Shown here: positions 38,001 to 49,100 of the stretch, piece after piece
How the letters are laid out: each line of letters begins with the position of its first letter
Numbering within the stretch: the first letter of the stretch is position 1
Assembly (NCBI GenBank): GCA_030145275.1
Contig: JAQYVV010000002.1
Coordinates: forward strand, 239,750-303,749
From: Desulfurivibrionaceae bacterium
GTDB lineage: Bacteria > Desulfobacterota > Desulfobulbia > Desulfobulbales > VMSU01
Length of the DNA stretch: 64,000 nucleotides
Reading direction: 5' to 3'
Position numbers and translations under genes: made by a program
Notes under the pieces: model-generated
The model's database searches: none
Seen by the model: the letters and a program-made list of their open reading frames with translations, nothing else
What the model was told of the DNA's origin: nothing

Positions 38001-38443
38001 ATTTTGCCACAAATCAAACCCTAATTAAAATTAGGAAAGGGGAAAACGTTAGCCTTGAAGATCTCGATACCCTCAGCGCTTTGATCCTAACCCAGAACCC
38101 GAATATTGACCTCAATGTTTTGAAATCGTTTTATGATGAGACTGCCGTAAGTCTTGATTTTATCATTCGCACCATCGTCGGCATGGATGATGAGGCTGTG
38201 GAGGAGCATTTCAAAGAGTTTCGAGCCAAACATAACCTCAATGCTAATCAGCTGCGTTTTATGTCTCTTCTGAAGGCCCATATTGCAAAATATGGTTCCA
38301 TCGAGATCGATAAGCTCTATGAACCACCTTTTACAGGGATTGACAGCGATGGCGTTGACGGCGTTTTTCCCAATGAAGAAGATGTGGACGCACTGCTTGA
38401 GATTCTTGCTGCTTTCACTCCAGAGCAGGCGACAGCCCCTTAA
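35066..38443 (+). CDS. hsdR: Type I restriction endonuclease, R subunit, with DUF4145-like N-terminus
   Basis: A 1125-residue translocating restriction subunit. Residues 1-130 (LIKLRTFCEYLVEGIYQLHN ... LHLIRLKGNKAAHG) form a DUF4145/HEPN-like helical module, then a coiled coil. The HSDR_N nuclease core is at about 252-276 (YIDYVLWDDNGNPLAVIEAKK, D and E-x-K). Helicase motifs are QATGTGKT (about 387), DESH (about 478), LTATP and QMIGRGTRL (about 711). An EcoEI-type C-terminal domain binds the methylase core. ATG 35066 is the first start; ATG 35075 is possible. First gene behind the sigma54 promoter, 46 nt before hsdM. Confidence 0.95.
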   Translation: MKIMDSKNFEILRIQWPELADLGGFAELYARTDSSSALIKLRTFCEYLVEGIYQLHNLPKLYQPNLFDLLAEDLFKAAVPKVVLDKLHLIRLKGNKAAHGQPTQTETALLCLREAWDLGRWYFVTYGGGSVEECPIFQEPPAIDTKAKLKKDKKAALQKIAAQEAQLHELLQQVETLRSKAQIVEKSEAELLAFKSAGHTSVDALKFDEATTRKYLIDQQLAEAGWSVGHNGANTDEVGQEVKVKHQPTNTGIGYIDYVLWDDNGNPLAVIEAKKTAENAGKGRTQAKCYADGLEKKYKQRPVIFYTNGFDIFIWDDAQNYPDRQIYGYYSKKSLQYLVNFQRKEKKLLEHVDINAEITDRDYQQEAIRRTTERFSNNYRKALIIQATGTGKTRVAISLTDLLIKAKWVKRVLFLCDRKELRKQAKNAFGEHLQDASCTIVTRKTHKERQHRIYLATYPAMIKLFHTFDVGFFDLVISDESHRSIYNRYRDIFLYFDSLQVGLTATPVNFITRNTFRLFSCEDKDPTYHYSLEQGVEAGYLTPYEVFTHTTNFLRKGIKYAELTDEQKQQLEEDGEKPEDYDYERQQVDKAIFNKDTNRAILQNLMDNGIREVSGQHVGKSIIFARSHSHAVLLKDLFDELYPQYGGSFCQIIDNYDPRAEQLIDDFKNAVGKDEITIAISVDMLDTGIDVPEIVNLTFAKPIRSQVKFDQMIGRGTRLCTNLFGPGKNKQKFWIFDHWGNFEYFSKKPKEAEPNKIKSLLQLLFEARINLAKTALKKQEPNIFDTSITEILKMLKSLPEKTIAVRRKWQQIHHLQKKDTLQTFSETTINELINDIAPLMQWININKQTDAYRLDVLMTHLENSWLQEATTFDDKKAELRGDASTLPINLNQVLAKEQTIRNVKSDDFWEDIDFSELEKVRVDLREIWQYRPKQTPPPGNIKLIDITDGGIETREVSTGYATVDMVAYRKRVEETLIAHFATNQTLIKIRKGENVSLEDLDTLSALILTQNPNIDLNVLKSFYDETAVSLDFIIRTIVGMDDEAVEEHFKEFRAKHNLNANQLRFMSLLKAHIAKYGSIEIDKLYEPPFTGIDSDGVDGVFPNEEDVDALLEILAAFTPEQATAP

Positions 38444-38489
38444 CTATCAACTATCACTTAAATAAAGCACACAATAAGGACATACCACA

Positions 38490-40010
38490 ATGCTCAACCA
38501 AGAACTGCAAAGCAAAATTGACAAACTTTGGGAAGAATTCTGGACAGGCGGCATCACCAACCCCCTGTCGGTCATTGAACAGATATCTTTTCTCATGTTT
38601 GCCAGACTTCTTGATATCAAAGAGACAAGAAATGAAAAACAGGCAAAACGAACCAAGAAGCTTTTTAAACGCATTTTTGATGACAAGGAGCAAGACCTTC
38701 GGTGGTCTCAATTCCAGCACATGCCGCCAGGGGAAATGCTACCGTTGGTCAGGGATCGGGTTTTCCCACATTTTAAGACTGTGGCCCTGGAAGGTGCAAC
38801 TTTTGGCGAATATATGAAGGGTGCGCAACTCCTTATACAGAAACCGTCTCTGCTTGATTCTGCGGTTTCCATGATCAACGATTTACCCCTGACAAAGGGA
38901 GACACCAAGGGCGACCTTTATGAATACCTGCTTGGAAAACTTACCACAGCCGGTATCAATGGCCAGTTCCGTACTCCTCGTCATATCATTCGCAAGATGG
39001 TGGAGATTCTGGCACCCAAACCTACCGAGATGGTGGCTGATCCAGCCTGCGGCACAGCTGGGTTCCTTGTGGAGACCATGCATTATTTGCTTCGAGAAAA
39101 CACCAGTCCCGAACTGATAGAAACCATTACCGTTGAAGGTGAAGAGCAAAATCTCTACCCCGGCGATCAGTTGGAAGGGCAATGGGATCATATCAGAAAT
39201 GATATGTTTCACGGTTTTGATTTTGATATCACCATGCTGCGCATCTCGGCGATGAACCTGCTCTTGCACGGTATTGATGCTCCGGATATTCATTATCAAG
39301 ATACCCTGTCAAATAATTTTCCGGATAATTTCCCCACGCCTTCTGAAGATTTTTTCGATGTAATTCTGGCCAACCCTCCCTTTAAAGGTAGCCTTGATTA
39401 TGAAGATGTTCACCCCAGCCTGCTCAGCAAGGTAAAAACAAAAAAGACCGAACTCCTCTTTGTCGCCCTCATTCTTAAAATGCTTAAACTTGGCGGTCGA
39501 TCAGCCACTATTGTTCCGGATGGTGTCCTTTTTGGCTCTACTAATGCCCACAAGGCTTTACGGAAAATGCTGGTGGATGATAACCAGCTGGAGGCGGTTA
39601 TTTCTCTCCCCTCAGGGGTGTTCAAGCCCTACGCAGGGGTATCCACGGCTATTATAGTTTTCACTAAAGGAGGCAAAACCGACAAGGTCTTTTATTATGA
39701 TGTGCAGGCGGATGGTTTTTCGTTAGATGATAAACGGGAACCACAGCCAGATAAAGATGATCTGGCGGATTTGCTTCTCCGCTGGCAGCGAAGAGATACC
39801 ACGAAAGACAACGACCGACTTCAGAAATTCTTTTTTGTCCCTGCTGATGAGATTCGTACCAACAACTATGACCTCTCTATAAATCGTTATAAGGAAGTGG
39901 TTTATCAGGAGAACGTGTATGACCCGCCGGAGGATATACTAGACAGGATGGTGAGCCTGGAAAAAGATATTATGGAGGATATGGAAGAGTTGCGGGGGAT
40001 GCTGGGATGA
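38490..40010 (+). CDS. hsdM: Type I restriction-modification, N6-adenine methyltransferase subunit
   Basis: A 506-residue methylase. The N-terminal helical domain ([32 protein letters not shown]) is typical of HsdM. The SAM-binding motif I is [15 protein letters not shown] (about 182) and the catalytic motif IV is NPPF (about 296). It modifies host DNA so that HsdR does not cut it. The stop and the hsdS start share ATGA. Confidence 0.97.
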   Translation: MLNQELQSKIDKLWEEFWTGGITNPLSVIEQISFLMFARLLDIKETRNEKQAKRTKKLFKRIFDDKEQDLRWSQFQHMPPGEMLPLVRDRVFPHFKTVALEGATFGEYMKGAQLLIQKPSLLDSAVSMINDLPLTKGDTKGDLYEYLLGKLTTAGINGQFRTPRHIIRKMVEILAPKPTEMVADPACGTAGFLVETMHYLLRENTSPELIETITVEGEEQNLYPGDQLEGQWDHIRNDMFHGFDFDITMLRISAMNLLLHGIDAPDIHYQDTLSNNFPDNFPTPSEDFFDVILANPPFKGSLDYEDVHPSLLSKVKTKKTELLFVALILKMLKLGGRSATIVPDGVLFGSTNAHKALRKMLVDDNQLEAVISLPSGVFKPYAGVSTAIIVFTKGGKTDKVFYYDVQADGFSLDDKREPQPDKDDLADLLLRWQRRDTTKDNDRLQKFFFVPADEIRTNNYDLSINRYKEVVYQENVYDPPEDILDRMVSLEKDIMEDMEELRGMLG

Positions 40011-41176
40011 AAACAGTAAATAAAGAACTTGGCCAATTGATAACTCCGACGAAACTCCGACGAGCAGGAACAGAACACTATCCAATTCTATCGATGACTA
40101 TGCATAATGGTCTAGTTGACCAAAAAAATAAATTTAAAAAACGAGTAGCAAGCAAAGATACATCTCAATATAAGATTGTAAAAAAAAATCAGCTTGTTGT
40201 TGGCTTTCCGATAGATGAAGGAGTTCTTTCGTTTCAGAAATTATATGATGAAGCGATTGTCAGCCCTGCCTACGACATTTGGACTATCAAGTACAAGGAA
40301 CACATAGATAGCTCTTATCTCGAACGTTTTTTACGTTCTCCGAGAGCGTTGTGTTTCTATGTCTCCAAATTGAGGAGTACAACTGCTCGTCGCCGAACCC
40401 TCCCTAAAGATGTTTTTTTATCTCTCCCTGTACCCTTGCCACAAATTTCAGAGCAGAAGCGCATTGCGGGAATTTTGGATATGGCAGATGTCATACGTCA
40501 CAAACGGGAGAAAACCATTACACTCGCCACCGATCTTCTCCGTGCCACATTTATTGACATGTTCGGTGATCCTGCTTCCAACCCCAAGGGGTGGGAGTGG
40601 GGGACGATAAGAGAATTGGTTTCAGAAGTAAAATATGGAACATCTCAGAAGGCTGATGTTTCAAAAGGGAATTATCCAATTTTGCGAATGAATAACCTTA
40701 CCTATGAAGGTCAACTGGATATTTCTGATTTGAAATACGTCAATTTGACTGAAGCTGACAAAAAAAAATATTTAGCCAAAAAAGGTGACCTGCTTTTTAA
40801 CAGAACGAACAGCCGGAAGCTTGTTGGCAAAACTGCTGTATATGATTTGGATTACCCTATGGCAATAGCTGGTTATCTAATTCGCGTTCGAGCAAATGAG
40901 AAAGCTAACTCCTATTATATATCTGGGTATCTCAATTCAAAACACGGTAAACAAACACTGGAAGCTATGTGTAAAAGTATAGTCGGCATGGCTAATATTA
41001 ACGCTCAAGAATTGCAGAACATTAAAATTCTTAAGCCACCAACGGCATTACAACATAAGTACGCCGAAATGGTTCACACAATTAAGCTAAAGAAAGAAAA
41101 ACTATTAGATTCAGCTAGCCAGGCAGATGTGCTTTTCAAGTCCCTTAGCCAACAAGCCTTCCGAGGAGATCTTTAA
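40007..41176 (+). CDS. hsdS: Type I restriction-modification, specificity subunit
   Basis: A 389-residue protein with two target-recognition domains (about 15-145 and 190-345) and two conserved helical spacers. The first spacer reads [25 protein letters not shown] and the second [19 protein letters not shown]. It sets the bipartite DNA target of the HsdRMS complex. Target-recognition domains exchange readily, so the site cannot be read from sequence. Overlaps hsdM by 4 nt; 101 nt before qatA. Confidence 0.95.
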   Translation: MKTVNKELGQLITPTKLRRAGTEHYPILSMTMHNGLVDQKNKFKKRVASKDTSQYKIVKKNQLVVGFPIDEGVLSFQKLYDEAIVSPAYDIWTIKYKEHIDSSYLERFLRSPRALCFYVSKLRSTTARRRTLPKDVFLSLPVPLPQISEQKRIAGILDMADVIRHKREKTITLATDLLRATFIDMFGDPASNPKGWEWGTIRELVSEVKYGTSQKADVSKGNYPILRMNNLTYEGQLDISDLKYVNLTEADKKKYLAKKGDLLFNRTNSRKLVGKTAVYDLDYPMAIAGYLIRVRANEKANSYYISGYLNSKHGKQTLEAMCKSIVGMANINAQELQNIKILKPPTALQHKYAEMVHTIKLKKEKLLDSASQADVLFKSLSQQAFRGDL

Positions 41177-41277
41177 CAAAAATAGCTCCACGGCAAAAAA
41201 AAAGATTTCTCAAGATCCAGGCCAAAACACGTTGTTGACCATGGTCATGAATTTTAATTCCAATAGGAGATTGTTAC

Positions 41278-43146
41278 ATGTGGAATGATGTCGAAACAAC
41301 AACAGACCTTCTTAACTTTCAGATTGTTGCCGAAACGGCAGCTCAGCTCATTCGAGATTCAGAAGGACAGCCATTATCTATTGGGATTTCAGGAAATTGG
41401 GGAACAGGAAAATCCTCGTTGGTCAAGATGATCGGCGAGTCAATACAAAAAGGCGATTCCTCTGGGCAGCAGTATCTTTTTATTGAATTCAATGCTTGGC
41501 TCTATCAAGGGTATGATGATGCAAGAATGGCTCTGCTTCAGTCTGTCGCTGACAAATTACTAGAAGAGGCAGAGAGTCGTGAAACACATGTTGACAAAGC
41601 TATATCGTTTGCGAAACGCATTAATTGGCTGCGAACTGGTCGACTGCTTGCTCCTGCTGCAACAGGGGCACTGGTTGGTGGAACTGTAGGCGGGCCGTTA
41701 GGTGCAGTAGTTGGTGCAGTTGGAGGTCTTTGCAGAGCAGAAGGACTCCCCTCTGAAGAGGACTTGCAAAAGGTCAAAGATGCTTACACAGGCCTTCAGC
41801 CAGAACTAAAAGGACTGCTAAACGAGAAAGATATCTATTCTCTTCCTAAAGAGATTGCGGCATTGCGAGATGCGTTTAAAGAGATTTTGACAGATCTTGA
41901 CATAACTTTGGTTGTACTGGTTGACGATTTGGATCGCTGTTTGCCTGACACTGCAATATCAACACTTGAAGCGATGCGGCTGCTCTTATTTCTTCCTCGC
42001 ACGGCCTTTATCATTGCGGCAGATGAGGCAATGATTCGTAACGCTGTTCGAACTCATTTTAAAAGCACAAATCTTAACGACGATCTTGTCACCAGCTATT
42101 TTGATAAGTTGATTCAAGTTCCTATGAAAGTACCTCGGCTAGGAGTTACTGAGGTCAAAGCATATCTGATATTATTGCTTGCGGATCTTGCCGAAAGACG
42201 TGGGGAAATCTCGAAAGAATCTCGCGTAAAGGCTCAAGGCATCATCCTTGAAGCTGTCCGGAAATCATGGACTGGTGGTCTTACAAAAAAAATAATAGAA
42301 CAAGCCTTCGGTGATGAAGCTTCTAAAATCAACACAAAAATTGACATTGCAGACCAACTCGCTAGCTTGATGGCAACTGCAGACCACATTGCAGGGAATC
42401 CACGACTTATTAAAAGATTTCTCAACAATCTCATGATAAGGGATACAATTGCGAAAGCACAAGGGATGACCTTATCCTTTGAAGAACTTGTAAAAATGCA
42501 ACTCTTTGAACGGTGTGCTTCTCCAGCTGCTTTTGAATTTCTGGCAAAAAAGGTTGCAGAGAGTGATGTCGGTAAACTTGATTTTTTACGAGATCTTGAA
42601 AAGTCTTTGGCTAAAGGTGAACCATTTAAAGTTCCCGATACAAGTTGGGATTCTCCATTTATAAAAGAATGGGTAAAAATTAATCCACCACTTGCGGATA
42701 TAGATCTTCGACCACTATTACACTTGAGTCGAGATAAGACTGTCTCTCTGGCAAGTTATGACGAAATGTCCCAACAAGCACAGGAACTTTTGAGCGCTTT
42801 GCTTGAGTCTGACAATATCGAAAAAATATTGATTGAACAACTTAAGATTATTGGTGAAACAGAGTCCGAGCGAATACTTACACGACTTGTAAGACGAGCA
42901 CGAACTGATCAGTTTTCTCTATCTTCAATTAAAAGAGCATTGAACATTCCTAGAGCGTTTCCCAAACTGGCACCTGTTTTTATAGCATTACTTTCAGAAA
43001 TACCGTCCTCAAAAAGAAAAGCACCTCTAATACCGCTCATTAAAGAAGAACCATGGGCTTACACGATTCTCGATGATTGGGAAAAGGATGAAAACACCCC
43101 AAAATCGGTTAAAAAGGCAATTAATGACATAAGGAGAAAGATATAA
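41278..43146 (+). CDS. qatA: QatA, KAP-family P-loop ATPase of the Qat anti-phage system
   Basis: A 622-residue KAP NTPase. Walker A is SGNWGTGKSS (about 38-47) and Walker B VVLVDDLDRCLP (about 213-224). Between them lies a glycine/alanine-rich hydrophobic insert (LLAPAATGALVGGTVGGPLG, about 122-141), the membrane-associating feature of KAP proteins. NPRLIKRFLNNLM is the KAP sensor region. It overlaps qatB by one base (TAATG). The four-gene order KAP ATPase, small unknown, QueC-like, TatD-like is that of QatABCD. Confidence 0.9.
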   Translation: MWNDVETTTDLLNFQIVAETAAQLIRDSEGQPLSIGISGNWGTGKSSLVKMIGESIQKGDSSGQQYLFIEFNAWLYQGYDDARMALLQSVADKLLEEAESRETHVDKAISFAKRINWLRTGRLLAPAATGALVGGTVGGPLGAVVGAVGGLCRAEGLPSEEDLQKVKDAYTGLQPELKGLLNEKDIYSLPKEIAALRDAFKEILTDLDITLVVLVDDLDRCLPDTAISTLEAMRLLLFLPRTAFIIAADEAMIRNAVRTHFKSTNLNDDLVTSYFDKLIQVPMKVPRLGVTEVKAYLILLLADLAERRGEISKESRVKAQGIILEAVRKSWTGGLTKKIIEQAFGDEASKINTKIDIADQLASLMATADHIAGNPRLIKRFLNNLMIRDTIAKAQGMTLSFEELVKMQLFERCASPAAFEFLAKKVAESDVGKLDFLRDLEKSLAKGEPFKVPDTSWDSPFIKEWVKINPPLADIDLRPLLHLSRDKTVSLASYDEMSQQAQELLSALLESDNIEKILIEQLKIIGETESERILTRLVRRARTDQFSLSSIKRALNIPRAFPKLAPVFIALLSEIPSSKRKAPLIPLIKEEPWAYTILDDWEKDENTPKSVKKAINDIRRKI

Positions 43147-44000
43147 TGGGCACTTCAACTTCGAGTTCAGGACCTGGGGGAGGTGTCTCCTTTGATCCTC
43201 CATGGCTTGACGACTTAAGCGTCCAAGTTGGTGGGGGAAACGGGAATAATGAAGAAATTGATGATGCAAATGCACAGGGTGATGCACCTCCTGGGCAACC
43301 AGAAACACTACCACCTGACATGGCACCTCCTCGGCGATTTGCAAATGCTCGCCTTTCGATAGGAAAATTTGCACGTGAAGGGGGCGGACGCGAAACATTT
43401 AACAAGGCTGTAGGACATTATTCGAAAAAAGGTATGGGTGGGGCAGGAAGGGTTGCTTCCCGTATGCGGAATTCTTCAAAAGTTGCAGCCCAATTAGCAA
43501 ATTTTCTTGGAGTTGCCAGCACCAGCGCTGACCCCAATATAACCCAATGGGTTCAGGACGTTTCTTCTCAGGATTTATCACCATCAGAAATAATTGACGA
43601 AATCGTCCGCCATGTAGCACCAAGCATGGGGCAGAGAGACGAGGAATCAAGCAGTGACTCAATGGCGCAAGCTATGAGTGAATTTCTCGAAAAACATCAA
43701 GACCGCGACCTTTTGCATCTAGAAGAACCAGAAATCAGGGAGATCACAGAACTATTCATTGCCAATGAAGCATACAACCGTTTGATAAATGATATTGGCC
43801 AGATATTTGAGCGTTCCATATTGACACCACGTGATTCAGTAAGGCTTTGTCAGGAAATGCGAGAGTATTTGACAGCAGATATTTCTGTACAAATTCAAGC
43901 CCTATGGAAGGAAAATTCGAATCCAACTCAATTGCAGCTTAATAAAATACTCACAAGTGCAATAGAGAACACGTTTACAGTTTATGAGGACGGGATATGA
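43146..44000 (+). CDS. qatB: QatB, conserved protein of the Qat system
   Basis: A 284-residue protein with a low-complexity, Gly/Pro/Asn-rich first 65 residues and then an all-helical body (RLSIGKFAREGGGRETFNKAVGHY onward). The molecular function is unknown in the described system. It is assigned by position between the KAP ATPase and the QueC-like gene and by size. Its ATG overlaps the qatA stop and its stop overlaps the qatC start (ATGA). Confidence 0.85.
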   Translation: MGTSTSSSGPGGGVSFDPPWLDDLSVQVGGGNGNNEEIDDANAQGDAPPGQPETLPPDMAPPRRFANARLSIGKFAREGGGRETFNKAVGHYSKKGMGGAGRVASRMRNSSKVAAQLANFLGVASTSADPNITQWVQDVSSQDLSPSEIIDEIVRHVAPSMGQRDEESSSDSMAQAMSEFLEKHQDRDLLHLEEPEIREITELFIANEAYNRLINDIGQIFERSILTPRDSVRLCQEMREYLTADISVQIQALWKENSNPTQLQLNKILTSAIENTFTVYEDGI

Positions 44001-45319
44001 AAAAAATCATTTGTTGTCCAGAGAGTTTGGTTCCTGAGACTATTAAAAGTGGTGATCAATATTTTTCACTCTACTCATCTATAACTCCAAAACGTGAAGG
44101 GATTGGCCATATTGCTATTAACCTGAAAAGAGAAATCCGCAAGGCGGGTTTCACACCTTCAGTGCGAGCATGGGATTTTACGTCCATAGCTTTATCGGTT
44201 GCAGCAGCAGATATGTCCTGTAAAAGGTCACAAAGTGCTGATGGTTGGACACGTCAAATAGAACTAGATATTTGTCTCTGTGAACCTCTTGTCTGGTTTG
44301 GACAAAAAAAACTGCTGGAGTCCACTTTACGTTTTCTAACCGGTGATTTTTGGACACTAAACTTTTTTCCGAATGGAGAAGCCCCGCCACAGCCAAGAAA
44401 AAGTAAAGTTAAAACTTATGATGCCAATTGTGTTTCTCTTGTCTCAGGGGGTGTGGACAGTCTTGTTGGAGCAATTGATCTTACCCGTAAAGGTGAAGCA
44501 CCTCTCTTTGTTTCTAAAACAGTATTGGGAGATAAGAGCTTTCAATCAGAAATCGCTATGAAGTTAGGTGCTCAAGACAGGCACTTACAGTGGAGTTACC
44601 CAAAACCAAAAGGTTTCCCTAAGGATTCAGAGGCTTCCACACGAGGGCGTTCTGTAATTTTCTTTGCATATGCAGTTCTTGCAGCGTCTACTTTAGAGTC
44701 AAATTTAGATGGACCGGTTGATATTTATGTTCCCGAGAACGGTTTCATAAGTCTTAACGTGCCGCTGAATCCTGGCAGAATGGGCACATTAAGCACAAAA
44801 ACAACCCATCCAGTTTATCTGAACGGTCTGCAGAAGATATGGGATGCGGTAAATATAAATGCAAAGCTACGTTTCCCGCACGAATATCAGTTCAAAACAA
44901 AAGGTGAATTACTTGAAGGTTGCTTAGACAAAACCCTGCTAGCAGAACTAATTCCGCACTCAACTAGTTGCGGTAGATTTGGAACCTATAAGCGAACGCA
45001 TTGTGGGCGATGTGTTCCTTGCATGGTGAGACGTGCCGCCTTCATAAAAGCAGGCCTCCCGGATACTACAGACATTGCCAGTACAACTGGTAAACAATAC
45101 GTTTTTGATGATTTATCCGTTTCGGGCCTGCAAAAAGGTGCAAATGATATTGGGGCGCTAGCAACTGCATACCTCAGATACAGAAAATACGGAATAAATC
45201 GCTATATCGGTGGCTCGCTTGCTTTTTCACCTAAGGATGAACGATCAAAATATGAAGGTGTTGTTAAACGTGGTTTGGATGAGGTTGGCCAGCTCTTAAT
45301 TAACCACGGGGTAATATGA
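43997..45319 (+). CDS. qatC: QatC, QueC-like protein of the Qat system
   Basis: A 440-residue PP-loop enzyme related to 7-cyano-7-deazaguanine synthase. The ATP-pyrophosphatase loop is SLVSGGVDSLVGAIDL (about 147-162), and the zinc site is CGRFGTYKRTHCGRCVPC (about 330-347, four cysteines). It is about twice the length of QueC because of an N-terminal domain (1-140). A nucleobase or nitrile chemistry is implied by family, but no substrate is known to me. Overlaps both neighbours by 4 nt. Confidence 0.9.
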   Translation: MKKIICCPESLVPETIKSGDQYFSLYSSITPKREGIGHIAINLKREIRKAGFTPSVRAWDFTSIALSVAAADMSCKRSQSADGWTRQIELDICLCEPLVWFGQKKLLESTLRFLTGDFWTLNFFPNGEAPPQPRKSKVKTYDANCVSLVSGGVDSLVGAIDLTRKGEAPLFVSKTVLGDKSFQSEIAMKLGAQDRHLQWSYPKPKGFPKDSEASTRGRSVIFFAYAVLAASTLESNLDGPVDIYVPENGFISLNVPLNPGRMGTLSTKTTHPVYLNGLQKIWDAVNINAKLRFPHEYQFKTKGELLEGCLDKTLLAELIPHSTSCGRFGTYKRTHCGRCVPCMVRRAAFIKAGLPDTTDIASTTGKQYVFDDLSVSGLQKGANDIGALATAYLRYRKYGINRYIGGSLAFSPKDERSKYEGVVKRGLDEVGQLLINHGVI

Positions 45320-46050
45320 TAGATCTTCATTCTCATCTTGATCTTTACCAAAACGCATTGAGTTTGCTGCCAGAAGTCTCAAAACGAAATGTGTTTACTC
45401 TTGTTGTCACAACTAGTCCTCGGGCTTGGGAAGCAACTTCTCGTGTGTTCTCGGGCTACGAAAACATAAAAGTTGCTCTTGGATTGCACCCTGAAATCGT
45501 TAAACAAAAGGAAAAAGAGCGGAATTTATTAATATCTTCCATAACTAAAGCAAATTTTATAGGAGAAATTGGCCTCGATAATTCTCTCAGGTCACGAAAC
45601 TCTATAGAATTACAGGAATCCATATTCACTGATGTACTTACGGAATGTGAGCGAGTGGGAGGACGAATAATGAGCATTCATTCAAGGGGAGCTGCAACTC
45701 GTGTTTTGAATATCCTTGAAAAGCACCCTGGAGCTGGCAAACCTATAATGCATTGGTTTTCTGGTTCAATTAAAGAAGTACATCGTGCAGTTTCTAATGG
45801 TTGTTGGTTTAGCGTTGGTCCCGCTATGCTAAAAAGCGCAAAGGGTCTAAAAATCCTAAAAGAACTGCCCATTAACAAAATTTTACCTGAGAGTGATGGG
45901 CCATTTACAACACAAAAATCTTTACCACTTATGCCATGGGAAGCGATGCAAATTATTCCTGAAATACAGAAATTATCAGGACAGACTCACCAAGAATTGT
46001 GTTTACAGATGGAAGAAAATCTTACCACTCTACTCAATGGGGTCTTTTAG
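45316..46050 (+). CDS. qatD: QatD, TatD-like metal-dependent nuclease of the Qat system
   Basis: A 244-residue TIM-barrel hydrolase. Metal ligands are visible in MIDLHSHLDL (HxH), IGEIGLD (E), IMSIHSRGA (H), IMHWFSGS (H) and LPESDGPF (D, where TatD normally reads ETDSP). It probably acts as a DNase. Fourth gene of the Qat operon; 50 nt before the HEPN-SNF2 gene on the same strand. Confidence 0.9.
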   Translation: MIDLHSHLDLYQNALSLLPEVSKRNVFTLVVTTSPRAWEATSRVFSGYENIKVALGLHPEIVKQKEKERNLLISSITKANFIGEIGLDNSLRSRNSIELQESIFTDVLTECERVGGRIMSIHSRGAATRVLNILEKHPGAGKPIMHWFSGSIKEVHRAVSNGCWFSVGPAMLKSAKGLKILKELPINKILPESDGPFTTQKSLPLMPWEAMQIIPEIQKLSGQTHQELCLQMEENLTTLLNGVF

Positions 46051-46100
46051 CAAGTCTCCTTGACCAATGTTCGACATTATAAACCTAAGGACGCTATAAA

Positions 46101-49100
46101 ATGGATCTCTCAATAATCGCGGGCAAACTAAGTGAATTCCTCTTGCTATCGACAAGGCAGCTGTCTTCGTGGCTTGACGAAGAACTCCCAACTATTAACG
46201 ATCAATGGTGGGATAGCTATGTCATTCAAGAGTTATCGTACCCGCAGCAGTTGAGGGTAGAGAGGGCAGGTATTTCATCGGTGAGTCAACTGGATCTTGC
46301 TGCTGTATTACGAATTTTTGACCGGAACTGGTATGATATTTCTCAGAGGTTCAACCTACCCCGATCAGGCCGTAATTACCTAAAAGAGATGCAAACGGTT
46401 CGTAATCGCTGGGCGCATGTCGATGCGTCAGGCATTGAGACCGAAGATGTTTATAGAGATCTTGATACCATTCAACGTGTTGTTTCTCTCTTTGGGAAAA
46501 AAAATACACTGGTTGCTGAAATAAAAAAGTTCAAGGAAGCAATGTTTGCTGAAAGTGTAAATGAACCGCGTAATGAACCTAAAAAAGAACCGGAGCAAGC
46601 CGTGGAGAAGAAAGCAGACACTGCTGTAACTGGGGGAATATCAGCAGGACAAGAGGTCAGGTTGTTGAGTGATCCAGCGCAGCGTGGAGTTGTCATGCAA
46701 GTGGACGGCCATGAACAAGAATCTCGCTGTACTGTTTGGATGAACAATAAACCTCAATCTTTCTACCTGTCGCAGTTGGAAGCTGTATTACCTGAAGATT
46801 TACGAAGATTTGTTTCTTTTCCAGAACTCCACTCTTTACTCACAAGCCTACAAATTCGCCATCCTTCCCTGTCTAATCTTTATTCTTTAAATGCGGCTCG
46901 AATCGATTTTGTTCCTTATCAGTTTCGACCAGCTCTTAAGATAATTCGTTCGGATAGACCACGATTGTTAATTGCTGATGGTGTTGGTGTTGGAAAGACA
47001 ATAGAGGCGGGATTAATACTACGCGAATTACAAGCAAGAAATAACATCGAATCAGTGCTCATTATCTGCCCTAAGCCCCTTGTCGCTGAGAGAAAATGGC
47101 AACTAGAGATGAAACGTTTTGATGAAAATTTCACCCAACTTGATGGCCGAAACCTCCGGGTCTGCATGGAAGAAATGGACCTTGAAGGAGATTGGCCGGA
47201 TATGCACAAAAAGACCATCATTCCTTATTCACTCTTTGATGAAAAGCTCCTCCATGGCAACCAGAATGGGAGAAAGAGGCAAACTGGTTTACTTGAGTTA
47301 GATCCACCACCTCATTTCGATTTAGTTATTGTTGATGAGGCGCACCACATTCGCAATTCAACAACCTTTACTCATCAAGGTGTGCGGTTTTTTTGTGATA
47401 ATGCTGAGGCTGTTGTTTTCTTAACCGCAACACCCATCCAGATGGGTAACCAAGACCTATTTACTCTCCTTAACGTACTCCGCCCAGATTTGATTATTGA
47501 TGCTGAAACTTTTGCGCACATGGCAGAACCTAATCCTTCTATTAATAGTGCATTAACTCATGCTAGGTCAGGAGGAAGCGATTGGCAGCAAGAGGCCTTA
47601 ATTTCTTTAAATAGTGCTGCTGAAACTTCTTGGGGAGATACGATTCTCAAAAGAAATCCCATCTTTCAGGAAGTTTGCGACACATTGCAGATAGAAGAGC
47701 TGGATCGGGAGCGCCGCATTGTATTAATTCGGCAAATCGAGCAATTCCATAGTTTTTCCCGAATAATTAACAGAACAAGAAGAAGAGATATCAGTAATTT
47801 TTGTCTTCGGCGAACAGAAACAAATGAAATACCTTTTACTGATGCTCAGCAAGAAATCCATAATGAACTGCTACGTTTTGAAGCTGTTGCGCTAACAATG
47901 CTGCACGGTAGTCAAAATGTAGGATTTATGATGTCAACCATACGTAGGCAGGCCTCGAGCTGCATTTTTGGTTTAGTCCCATTTATATCCGACATTCTAA
48001 ACAGAAGGCTTTCTGAGCTCGAGATAACAGAGACTACCGACACAGAATTAGATTTAGATGAGGAATTCGGACAGTTATTGGCAGCGGCGGTGGGAATTGA
48101 AGAAAAGGCAAAGAAATTACCCCCTGATGACCCCAAATTTAATGCTTTATTTAATATAATTTCCGATAAGCAAAAACTTGACAACAACAAACTCATGGTT
48201 TTCAGCAGTTTCAGGCACACCTTGGCCTACCTTGAGAGAAAATTATTAAATAAAGGGATACGAGTCGCTGTCGTTCATGGCAGTGTCGCAGATGACCAGA
48301 GGCTTAGCTTTAGAAGCAGTTTTGAAAGGCCGAAAGACGATCCTCATGCCATTGACATAATGTTGTTTTCAGAGGTTGGCTGCGAGGGCCTGGATTATCA
48401 ATTTTGTGATGCTATCGTGAATTATGATTTGCCATGGAACCCAATGAGGATTGAGCAAAGGATAGGACGAATTGATCGACGAGGTCAAAAAAGCGAGTAT
48501 GTGACAATCTTTAATTTTATAACTTCTGGGACTGTAGACGCCGATATTTACAACCGATGTTTGCGAAGAATAGGAATTTTTGAAGAGAGCATCGGTGACT
48601 GTGAAGAGATCCTTGGAGATATTCATCGACAGATTACAAAAATTGCTGAAGATATTGAGCTTACTGAGGATGAACGTCATGCAAAACTTGAGCAGCTTGC
48701 CGACAACGAGGTAAACAAGGTTCAAGAACAGCGCAAATTAGAAGATCGAGAACACGAGCTTTTTGGAATTCAACTGCCTAAACTCCAATCAGATGATGAT
48801 GTGAGAAATTCTGAAAGCTATTGGCTTACTTCTTCATCCCTGCAGAGGTTTGTCTGTCAATACATTGAGGATCTTGTAGCCCCTGGAGACTACATTCTCG
48901 GCGACAAGGCAAAGAAAACTCTAAGATTATCACAAGATGCAAGAACTGCCCTTCTTGCTGATTTTCGTAAATTGCCAACCCAAAAATCTCCCATGTTTCG
49001 TACTTGGGAGAAATGGTTGAAGGGTGCGGAACAACACTGCGGCATTACTTTTGAGTCTGAGTGTGCGGCTGACAATAGGGATATATTTTTTATAATGCCA

